From Chitinophagales bacterium (GTDB lineage: Bacteria > Bacteroidota > Bacteroidia > Chitinophagales > Saprospiraceae), in contig JAAFHQ010000495.1 in assembly GCA_013298445.1 (NCBI GenBank), positions 1-5,099 on the forward strand: a stretch of 5,099 bases of DNA, written 5' to 3'. The position numbers and the translations under genes were made by a program. Below are positions 1 through 5,099 of this stretch, piece after piece (within the stretch, counting starts at the first letter, position 1; each line of letters begins with the position of its first letter). The notes under the pieces were generated by a model. It was not told the DNA's origin and ran no database searches. It was given only the letters and a program-made list of their open reading frames with translations.

Positions 1-93
1 GCAGACATCAAGTGTGTACCCAATATTGCATTTTTTTAGTTTTAAAATAAAAAATAAAACACAATTATTTTATCTTAGTGGAAATTTTCCACA
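1..93 (+). promoter_or_regulatory. AT-rich leader upstream of the rpn-xisI pair
   Basis: This non-coding leader is dominated by A and T runs (about 29-75), as expected of an UP-element-like or easily melted promoter region. Two imperfect matches to the Bacteroidota -7 consensus TAnnTTTG are visible: TAGTTTTA at 37-44 and TATCTTAG at 71-78, each with 5 of the 6 fixed bases. Neither has a TTG box at the usual 17-23 base spacing upstream, so I cannot choose a transcription start. There is no Shine-Dalgarno sequence before the ATG at 94, which is normal for this phylum. The leader ends in a palindrome, listed separately. Confidence 0.3.
78..92. promoter_or_regulatory. 15-bp palindrome abutting the rpn start codon
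   Basis: GTGGAAATTTTCCAC is a perfect inverted repeat with 7-bp arms (GTGGAAA / TTTCCAC) around a single central T, and it ends two bases before the ATG at 94. The position suits an operator, where a protein bound there would block transcription or be displaced by RNA polymerase. It could also act as a small mRNA hairpin at the translation start, although a one-base loop is sterically poor, so a DNA operator is likelier. Autoregulation by the nuclease or by XisI would fit a toxin-antitoxin-like unit but is inference. Confidence 0.4.
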
Positions 94-1056
94 ATGCCTA
101 AAAACCAAGCCTCCAAGCCTCACGATGAATTTTTTAAAGCGACTTTTGGCCGTCTGGATATTGCTCTGGAATACCTACAACAAATGTTGCCCGAGGATAT
201 CCTGCACCATCTGAACCTAAATGCTTTGGAACGAATCAATGGGTCATTCGTTTCCCCGCAGTTGAAAGAGTATTTTTCTGATGTGGTGTATCAATGTCCA
301 ATTGTTGGGCTTAAGAAGCAAGCATTTTTAACTTTTATCCTTGAGCACAAAAGTGACATTGTACCACATCCTCACTTTCAACTGCTTCGGTACATGTTGG
401 ATACCTGGGAAGATCAAATCAAGAGCAAAAAAGCCCTGACTCCCATTATTCCTATCGTGTTGTACCAAGGAAAGAGGAAGTGGGTAAAACGGGATGTATA
501 TGCTTACTTTGGTAAGAAACTGCCAACCAGTTTACGTCCCTTCTGCCCCAATTTTGATTACTTTTTGACTGACGTACAAACCCTAAGTGATGAACAGATT
601 TTGGAACTAAACAAAGGGCTGCTGATCAACACACTATTGATGATGAAGCACATTTGGGAGCCAGAGTTTGTGCTCAAGAATCCCGATTTGATCTTCGTTC
701 ATCTGGAGGGCAATCAATATTCCGATTTTCAAATTTCCATTCTTGCATATTTTTTTAGAAATGCCGATATTGCAAGAGAAAAGGTTCAAAAATTCATTAA
801 GGCTTTGCCTCCAAGCATAAATAAAAATGCCATGAGTACTTATGATTTGATTGTTGAAGAAGGGGTTACAAAGGGACGAGAAGAAGGACAAAAAGAAATG
901 CTCCTACAGCTTACGCGAGAAATGCTGCTCAAGGGCTTTGATTATAATTTCATCATCGATATTCTGCATGTAGAACCCGAGTTTATTGATACGGTTAGAG
1001 AGGCATTGCTTCTTGATCAAGAAGGGCTTTCTTCTGAGAACACCAGCAATGATTAA
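94..1056 (+). CDS. Rpn family recombination-promoting nuclease / putative transposase (PD-(D/E)XK fold)
   Basis: This 320-residue protein belongs to the Rpn (transposase_31 / YhgA-like) family. Its members are magnesium- or calcium-dependent DNA endonucleases that promote RecA-independent recombination in E. coli, and some act in phage defence. The N-terminal signature HDEFFK lies at residues 10-15. The PD-(D/E)XK core reads as D63 (in FSDVVY), then E84-H85-K86 after a hydrophobic strand, with Q96 in the following helix. The segment PIIPIVLYQGKRKW (117-130) is the usual strand after the core. The C-terminal tail carries the glycine-spaced GxxxG helix typical of the family (about 257-265, EGVTKGREEG) and then a small helical domain to residue 320. 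Length and motif order are those of a full, intact member. The ATG at 94 is chosen because it lies just before the HDEFFK motif. The stop overlaps the next gene by 8 bases, suggesting coupled translation. Family assignment is firm; the cellular role (defence, recombination or element mobility) is open. Confidence 0.9.
   Translation: MPKNQASKPHDEFFKATFGRLDIALEYLQQMLPEDILHHLNLNALERINGSFVSPQLKEYFSDVVYQCPIVGLKKQAFLTFILEHKSDIVPHPHFQLLRYMLDTWEDQIKSKKALTPIIPIVLYQGKRKWVKRDVYAYFGKKLPTSLRPFCPNFDYFLTDVQTLSDEQILELNKGLLINTLLMMKHIWEPEFVLKNPDLIFVHLEGNQYSDFQISILAYFFRNADIAREKVQKFIKALPPSINKNAMSTYDLIVEEGVTKGREEGQKEMLLQLTREMLLKGFDYNFIIDILHVEPEFIDTVREALLLDQEGLSSENTSND
884..1056 (+). other. Possible internal ribosome binding site and start giving a short C-terminal Rpn product
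   Basis: Inside rpn, AAGGA (884-888) stands 9 bases before an in-frame ATG at 898, which would give a 52-residue product equal to residues 269-320. In E. coli, rpn genes are reported to encode, from an internal start, a short C-terminal protein (RpnS) that inhibits the full-length toxic nuclease. This arrangement could be the equivalent. Against it, the purine-rich stretch also arises from the Gly/Glu codons of the GREEG tail, and Bacteroidota ribosomes rarely rely on Shine-Dalgarno pairing. Another in-frame ATG at 832 has no such site. Confidence 0.2.
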
Positions 1057-1378
1057 TCCTCAGATAACATTACTCGTACTGATAGAGCGTTTGGCCAAGG
1101 TTGATTCAAGCGAGCAAACAGATGCCACTATCAAGATCATCGATAAAGAAGGTGGGCACTACCTTCTGTTCAATAACACCTGGAAAGATGGCCGAAGATA
1201 CTACGGCTGTTTTTTACACATTGACTTATCTGCCGATGGCAAAATTTGGATTCAGCATGACGGTACAGATCTAAATGTAGCTGAACTATTAATGGAGGCA
1301 GGGATTGCGAAAGAGGAAATTGTTTTGGGGTTTCAACCACCTTCGGTAAGGGCGGTGTTGGGGTTTGGAGCGGGGTAG
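1049..1378 (+). CDS. XisI family protein (fdxN element excision controlling factor-like)
   Basis: This is a 109-residue member of the XisI family. In Anabaena, XisI and XisH are needed with the recombinase XisF for developmental excision of the fdxN element; the biochemical activity of XisI is unknown. Family motifs are clear: HYLL (37-40), W45, then YYGCFLHIDL (51-60), GKIWIQHDGT (64-73) and the C-terminal IVLGFQPP (91-98) ending in GFGAG. The length is close to the usual ~110 residues. The same frame is open back to 986, but the ATG at 1049 is preferred because homologues start there and the upstream codons lie inside rpn. The overlap ATGATTAA lets a ribosome ending rpn restart on xisI. No xisH and no site-specific recombinase is in the window, so excision control is unlikely to be its job here. 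A partner, possibly inhibitory, of the Rpn nuclease is a reasonable inference. Confidence 0.88.
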   Translation: MINPQITLLVLIERLAKVDSSEQTDATIKIIDKEGGHYLLFNNTWKDGRRYYGCFLHIDLSADGKIWIQHDGTDLNVAELLMEAGIAKEEIVLGFQPPSVRAVLGFGAG

Positions 1379-1405
1379 GATACCTTATTTTAATATCAAA
1401 ACCAC

Positions 1406-1415
1406 TAATTAATTA
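1406..1415. repeat. TAATTAATTA palindrome immediately before the OLD gene start
   Basis: A 10-bp perfect palindrome, which is also a short TAAT/TTAA direct repeat, touches the ATG at 1416 within the 37-bp gap between xisI and the OLD nuclease gene. It is low complexity and could be chance in AT-rich DNA. Its position parallels that of the palindrome before rpn, although the sequences differ. The gap shows no good TAnnTTTG box and no terminator, so read-through from xisI is the simplest reading. Confidence 0.2.
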
Positions 1416-3044
1416 ATGGAACTGAAAGGATTTGGGATAAAAAATTATAGAAGCTTTGATGAAAATGGAGTTTTTATAAATTCGATTAAAAAAATCAACA
1501 TTTTCATTGGTAAGAACAACTCGGGAAAATCAAATGTGCTTCGCTTTTTGAAAAAGGCTCAAGAAGTAGCACTCAGAAGCAAAGAAAGGTCTTATCCCCT
1601 AAATGATGAATTTAGAAGAAATGGAAAAAGCCCATCCATCACTTTTATTTTTAGTTCTGAAGATCTTATTGAGAAAGCAGACATAAAACATACACAAATC
1701 AAAATTGATGTACCTTTAGCGAATTTTGAAGCCATTTTTAATAGTTCATTTCATACAAATTACGCAAATAGTCAATTTATAACATTGCAATACGAGGATA
1801 AGGAAGCTATATTGTTAATACAACAAGCAGTAGCACGTAAAGCGAAAAATTTTTTCAATACATTGACTAAGATAGAATACATTCCTCAATTCAGGCAGAT
1901 TATTGAAACTAATAACTCAGATGAAAAAAAACCTTTAGACTTCAATGGAAATGATATTATCCATATAATGTTCAAAATGCAGAACCCCGATATTGGGCAT
2001 GAAGCAGATAGAATAAAATTCGATAATGTACAGGAATTTGTTCGCGATCTCTTAAAAAATGATGAACTGAAAATAGAAATACCCAATACAAAAGATAAAA
2101 TAATAGTTGAGATAAATGAAGCAAGACTTCCATTGTCTCACCTAGGTACAGGCATCCATCAGATCATCATTTTATGCTGTGCATTAGAAATATATACAGA
2201 TACAATTTTTTGCATAGAAGAGCCTGAAATACACTTACATCCTGAATTACAACGGAAATTTCTAGACCTCCTTAAACGTACGAACAACATTTACTTTATC
2301 ACCACTCACTCAAATGTATTCCTTGATTATGATGAAGATATCTCAGTCTATCACGTTACTCATGATGGTAAGAAATCTAGTATAACAAACATAGATAGCT
2401 CAAAGAAGAACCACGAAATTTTGGATGATCTAGGCTACAAAAACAGCGATATTCTTCAGGCAAATGGGATTATTTGGGTAGAGGGGCCAAGTGACAGGGT
2501 TTTCATTAACCAATGGCTTAGTTTGAAAAGGCCTGATTTAGAAGAAGGTCTCCATTATTCAATTTTATTCTACGGAGGCCGGCTTCTCTCAAATCTATCC
2601 TATTCACTAGAGTTAATTGATAGGAACCTTATTCCTCTGCTAAAGATAAATCGGAATGCATACGTAGTCATTGATAAAGATGGTAAAAAGATTAGTGATA
2701 AGTTAAACGCGACTAAGGAAAGAATTAAAAAAGAAATTGGGGATAACAAATGCTGGATCACCAAAGGTCGAGAAATTGAAAACTATTTATCAGAATCAAC
2801 CATCAAACAATGGTTAAGGAAAAAAACTGGGCTAGAAATACCATTCAAATACTCACCTCAGGAAAAAATTGAGGACTCGATTAAAAAGTCTAATACGTCT
2901 AGCAAGTCCATAAAATATGAAGAAAATAAGAATGTATTTTCAAAAGAAATTATACATTTTATTGGGGAAGATGCATTTTCGACTCTAGACTTAGGAGAAA
3001 AAGTGGATGAAATAATTACCTGGATTGATAAATGGAATGCTTAA
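1416..3044 (+). CDS. OLD family ATP-dependent endonuclease (ABC-type ATPase fused to Toprim nuclease)
   Basis: This 542-residue protein joins an SMC/RecF-like ATPase to a Toprim nuclease domain, the architecture of OLD (overcoming lysogenization defect) nucleases, including P2 Old and Gabija GajA. The ATPase shows the N-terminal IKNYRSF (8-14), Walker A GKNNSGKS (32-39), an ABC signature-like SHLGTGIHQ (241-249), Walker B IFCIEEPEIHLHP (264-276) with E268/E269, and the H-loop ITTHS with H298. Residues 90-215 probably form the dimerisation insert. The Toprim domain has WVEGPSD (354-360, metal-binding E356), VVIDKDG (417-423, D420 and D422) and GREIENYL (451-458). Length is near the usual 525-600, with no frameshift. 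It presumably cuts or nicks DNA under nucleotide control in phage or plasmid defence. No UvrD-like helicase follows, so it fits the stand-alone OLD type better than Gabija. The ATG at 1416 directly precedes the conserved first strand. Base composition is clearly more AT-rich than that of the genes to its right, suggesting transfer. Confidence 0.9.
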   Translation: MELKGFGIKNYRSFDENGVFINSIKKINIFIGKNNSGKSNVLRFLKKAQEVALRSKERSYPLNDEFRRNGKSPSITFIFSSEDLIEKADIKHTQIKIDVPLANFEAIFNSSFHTNYANSQFITLQYEDKEAILLIQQAVARKAKNFFNTLTKIEYIPQFRQIIETNNSDEKKPLDFNGNDIIHIMFKMQNPDIGHEADRIKFDNVQEFVRDLLKNDELKIEIPNTKDKIIVEINEARLPLSHLGTGIHQIIILCCALEIYTDTIFCIEEPEIHLHPELQRKFLDLLKRTNNIYFITTHSNVFLDYDEDISVYHVTHDGKKSSITNIDSSKKNHEILDDLGYKNSDILQANGIIWVEGPSDRVFINQWLSLKRPDLEEGLHYSILFYGGRLLSNLSYSLELIDRNLIPLLKINRNAYVVIDKDGKKISDKLNATKERIKKEIGDNKCWITKGREIENYLSESTIKQWLRKKTGLEIPFKYSPQEKIEDSIKKSNTSSKSIKYEENKNVFSKEIIHFIGEDAFSTLDLGEKVDEIITWIDKWNA

Positions 3045-3054
3045 CTTAGTTTTA
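3025..3054 (+). promoter_or_regulatory. Candidate Bacteroidota-type promoter for the DUF2199 gene
   Basis: A TTG at 3025-3027 (-33 element) is followed after 19 bases by TAGTTTTA at 3047-3054, which matches five of the six fixed bases of the -7 consensus TAnnTTTG. The spacing is within the usual 17-23. Transcription would start near 3060, leaving a leader of roughly 27 bases before the ATG at 3088. The -33 box lies inside the end of the OLD gene. Such short motifs occur often by chance in AT-rich DNA, so this is only a candidate. Confidence 0.3.
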
Positions 3055-3087
3055 AGTGTTTTCATACCATAACCAAATTATTGGCAA

Positions 3088-3591
3088 ATGACCTACACCT
3101 GCCCATCCTGCGGCCAAACCCACGACTCCTGGCCAGCCCTCGCCTTCCGCGCACCCAACAGCTACGTCCAGCTTTCCGCTGAAGAAAAAGAAAACATGGC
3201 CTTTCTAAACAGTGATTTCTGCGTCATAGAGTACCCCGATCAAACGGATCGCTTTATTCGAGTCGTACTGATTCAAAAAGTCAAGGACCATTGCTCTGAT
3301 TTGGAATACGGCGTTTGGGTAAGTCTGAGCGAAAAAAGTTTCCAGGATTACAACGACAATTTTGACAACCCAAATCACCAAGTCCAATACTTTGGCTGGT
3401 TGAGCAACAAACTACCGGATTATACTTTTAAGGATTATATTCCCTGCCTTGTGAATACCCGTCCAGATGGCCAGCGGCCAGAAATTGTACCTCGTCCCGA
3501 TTACGAACACCCTTTTGTCCACGACTATTACGCTGGCATTACGAAGGCTGAAGCCGAACTGCGCATTCAAATGATGTTCAATCGTGGGTAA
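3088..3591 (+). CDS. DUF2199 domain-containing protein
   Basis: This 167-residue protein matches the DUF2199 family, whose function is unknown. It opens with YTCPSCGQTHD: C5, C8 and H12 could bind a metal, but a second Cys pair for a classic zinc ribbon is absent, and the remaining cysteines (C45, C69, C120) are scattered. Family hallmarks follow in order: CVIE (45-48), the charged strand RFIRVVLIQKV (55-65), YGVWVSLSEKSF (74-85), YFGWLSNKLPDY (101-112), and TRPDGQRPEI (124-133) before a final helix. It is soluble, with no signal peptide or membrane segment. The ATG at 3088 lies just before the conserved Cys motif; no Shine-Dalgarno sequence is visible. Its 5' end is GC-rich, unlike the AT-rich OLD gene 43 bases upstream, so it probably belongs to the host backbone. 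Being next to a defence-like cassette may be coincidence. Confidence 0.85.
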   Translation: MTYTCPSCGQTHDSWPALAFRAPNSYVQLSAEEKENMAFLNSDFCVIEYPDQTDRFIRVVLIQKVKDHCSDLEYGVWVSLSEKSFQDYNDNFDNPNHQVQYFGWLSNKLPDYTFKDYIPCLVNTRPDGQRPEIVPRPDYEHPFVHDYYAGITKAEAELRIQMMFNRG

Positions 3592-3707
3592 AATCCCAAC
3601 TAAACCCTCCATTTTCATCCGCCCCTTCTTTCTTATCGCCAGAATTTTTCCTACTTTGTCCTTCACAATTGATCGCAATTCATTTCTGGTTTCAATCCTA
3701 CACCTAC
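3592..3707 (+). promoter_or_regulatory. 116-bp intergenic region before the oxidoreductase gene
   Basis: This gap is pyrimidine-rich (about 3605-3665) and shows no stable hairpin followed by a T-run, so no terminator can be called for the DUF2199 gene. TACTTTG at 3652-3658 resembles the Bacteroidota -7 box with one base missing and has no TTG at suitable spacing. The gap is long enough to hold an independent promoter for the oxidoreductase, but I cannot place it. An in-frame TTG at 3669 is considered and rejected as the start of the next gene. Confidence 0.2.
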
Positions 3708-5078
3708 ATGGAAAGTTTCAACATCAATCGCCGCCGTTTTTTAAAAGGTGCCACTGCCGCTTTAGCCCTCAACACTCTGGGCTTATACGGCATCGACCTG
3801 ATCAATCCAAGCGCCCCGCTACGAGTCGCCTTGATTGGTACAGGTTGGTACGGCAAAAGTGATTTATTCCGCCTGATTCAGGTCGTGCCCGTGGAGGTAA
3901 TCGCCCTTTGTGATGTAGATAAAAACATGCTCACTGCTGCCGGGCAACTGGTGAGCCAACGCCAAAAATCGGGCAAAGTCCCCAAATTGTACAACGATTA
4001 TCGGAAGCTGCTCGCCGAAAACCAGCTCGACATCGTGCTCATCGGCACCCCTGACCACTGGCACGCTCTCCAAACTATTGAAGCCGTGAAAGCTGGAGTG
4101 AATGTGTACGTGCAAAAACCGATCAGTGTAGATGTTATGGAAGGTGAAGCCATGCTGGCGGCGGCACGCAAATACAATAAGGTAGTCCAGGTAGGCACCC
4201 AGCGCAAAAGTACTCCCCACCTGATCGACGCCAAAACCAACATCGTCGACGCTGGCCTGCTGGGCAAAGTATCTCACGTAGAAATGTGCTGCTATTTCCA
4301 CATGCGCAACAACGGGAACCCACCCGTACAACCCGTGCCCGACTTCCTGGATTACGACATGTGGACTGGCCCTGCGCCCATGCGCCCCTACGACGGCCTG
4401 CCGCACATCCGTTGGTGGCGCACCTTCAAGGAGTACGGCAATGGCATCATGGGCGATATGTGTGTGCATATGCTGGACACAGTGCGTTGGATGCTCAAAC
4501 TGGGTTGGCCAAACTCCATCGAATCCAGTGGTGGTATTTTGGTACAAAAAGAGGGCAAATCCAACATCGCCGATACGCAAACCGCCATTTTCAAATTTGA
4601 TGAACTCGACTGCGTTTGGCAGCACCGCACCTGGGGCACGCCGCCCAACCCCGAGTATCCCTGGTCATTCACGCTTTATGGAGAAAAAGGCACCTTGATC
4701 GCTAGCACCATGCGTTACGATTTTATCCCAGTGGATGATAAAGCTCCAAAAATTCATAAGGACGTCGTTTACGAAAAGGAAAAATATCCGGAAGATCTGA
4801 CTGAAGAACGCATTGAGCTGAATGCTGCCCCTGCAACGCGTCTGCACATGCTCAATTTCCTGGAAGCCATTGATAAAAAGAGCCGCCCTGTAGCCGATAT
4901 TGAAGAAGGACATATTTCTACGGCGAGTTGTATCCTGGCCAATATTGCGATGGAAACCGGCCGGAAACTGACCTACGATCCCAAGAAGCGGATTGTGGTG
5001 GGGGATAAGGAAGCTACCGCATTGTTGCAGCGGCCCTATCGGAAGCCTTGGGTGCATCCTGATCCGACGAAGGTGTAA
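3708..5078 (+). CDS. Gfo/Idh/MocA family oxidoreductase with twin-arginine signal
   Basis: This 456-residue protein is an NAD(P)-dependent sugar or polyol dehydrogenase-type enzyme; the substrate cannot be read from sequence. Residues 1-30 form a Tat signal: N7-R8-R9-R10-F11-L12-K13 followed by an Ala/Leu-rich stretch, so export of the folded, cofactor-loaded enzyme to the periplasm is expected. No clear AxA cleavage site or lipobox Cys follows, so it may stay anchored. The Rossmann domain starts at LRVALIGTGWYG (38-49). TPDHWH (114-119) and QKP (136-138, catalytic-type K137) follow; the usual first residue of the latter is E. The C-terminal domain carries MWTGPAP (218-224), RWWRTF (235-240) and the DxxxH pair D250/H254 in GDMCVHMLD (249-257), typical of the Bacteroidota/Planctomycetota subgroup with a GFO_IDH_MocA_C2-type domain. 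The ATG at 3708 is chosen because the Tat motif then sits seven residues in. Its higher GC suggests host backbone DNA. Confidence 0.9.
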   Translation: MESFNINRRRFLKGATAALALNTLGLYGIDLINPSAPLRVALIGTGWYGKSDLFRLIQVVPVEVIALCDVDKNMLTAAGQLVSQRQKSGKVPKLYNDYRKLLAENQLDIVLIGTPDHWHALQTIEAVKAGVNVYVQKPISVDVMEGEAMLAAARKYNKVVQVGTQRKSTPHLIDAKTNIVDAGLLGKVSHVEMCCYFHMRNNGNPPVQPVPDFLDYDMWTGPAPMRPYDGLPHIRWWRTFKEYGNGIMGDMCVHMLDTVRWMLKLGWPNSIESSGGILVQKEGKSNIADTQTAIFKFDELDCVWQHRTWGTPPNPEYPWSFTLYGEKGTLIASTMRYDFIPVDDKAPKIHKDVVYEKEKYPEDLTEERIELNAAPATRLHMLNFLEAIDKKSRPVADIEEGHISTASCILANIAMETGRKLTYDPKKRIVVGDKEATALLQRPYRKPWVHPDPTKV

Positions 5079-5099
5079 GTCAGCCTAGTCTAAGGTGCC

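Noticed and set aside
986..1048. Upstream extension of XisI from an ATG at 986.
   Set aside because: These 21 codons lie inside rpn and match no XisI N-terminus. The ATG at 1049 gives the family's usual length.
94..1056. Rpn gene as a transposase forming an insertion sequence.
   Set aside because: Despite the family's old name (putative transposase), no terminal inverted repeats or target-site duplication surround it, and the next gene overlaps its end.
1334..1360. Hairpin at the end of xisI (CAAC-C-ACC pairing with GGTGTTG, one bulge) as a terminator.
   Set aside because: It lies inside the last xisI codons, has a 12-base loop and is followed by G-rich sequence with no T-run.
1416..3044. 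Gabija (GajA) or PARIS assignment for the ATPase/nuclease.
   Set aside because: Gabija needs a UvrD-like GajB next to it, which is absent on the right and unseen on the left. PARIS usually splits the ATPase and Toprim parts, and nothing here specifically points to it. The broader OLD family call is what the sequence supports.
3044..3057. ACTTA...TAAGT inverted repeat just after the OLD gene as a terminator.
   Set aside because: Only five A/T-dominated base pairs and no downstream T-run, so it is too weak to call.
3669..3707. TTG start at 3669, which would extend the oxidoreductase by 13 residues.
   Set aside because: The ATG at 3708 gives a standard Tat signal with the RR motif at residues 8-9. 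The extension would put an aromatic stretch in front of it and needs a rare start codon.
3864..4625. Long open frame on the minus strand (253 codons) opposite the oxidoreductase gene.
   Set aside because: It lies wholly antisense to a clear conserved enzyme in GC-rich DNA, where such open frames are common. Its translation shows no recognisable domain.
3708..5078. Glycoside hydrolase family 109 (NAD-dependent N-acetylgalactosaminidase) identity for the oxidoreductase.
   Set aside because: The motifs (TPDHWH, QKP, MWTGPAP, RWWRTF) are those of the generic Tat-exported Gfo/Idh/MocA group and not the GH109 pattern I recall.

Overview
The window looks like a chromosomal stretch from a Bacteroidota bacterium, most likely a Saprospiria-type organism (relatives of Haliscomenobacter or Lewinella). 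This is inferred from the gene families (Rpn with XisI, DUF2199, a Tat-exported Gfo/Idh/MocA oxidoreductase) and from the near absence of Shine-Dalgarno sequences before the starts. No marker gene in the window fixes the taxon. All five genes lie on the + strand with short gaps. I see no RNA gene, CRISPR array, insertion sequence, attachment site or convincing intrinsic terminator.

Left part (1-3044), a probable defence or mobile-element-control cassette. After a very AT-rich leader, which ends in a 15-bp palindrome touching the first start codon, comes a complete Rpn-family PD-(D/E)XK nuclease (94-1056). Its last 8 bases overlap a complete XisI-family gene (1049-1378) through the junction ATGATTAA. 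In cyanobacteria XisI is encoded beside XisH, itself a PD-(D/E)XK-like protein, so here an Rpn nuclease occupies the XisH position. After 37 bp follows a large, AT-rich OLD-family ATPase/Toprim nuclease (1416-3044) with all core motifs intact. No UvrD-like helicase (Gabija GajB) follows it.

Right part (3088-5078), ordinary genes of higher GC. A DUF2199 protein of unknown function (3088-3591) is followed, after a 116-bp gap, by a Gfo/Idh/MocA oxidoreductase with a twin-arginine signal (3708-5078). The last 21 bases hold nothing recognisable.

The main hypothesis is that rpn and xisI form a translationally coupled nuclease/partner pair. It may be toxin-antitoxin-like, and it may share a transcription unit with the OLD nuclease. 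The overlap and the motifs are read directly from the sequence; the functional link is inference.
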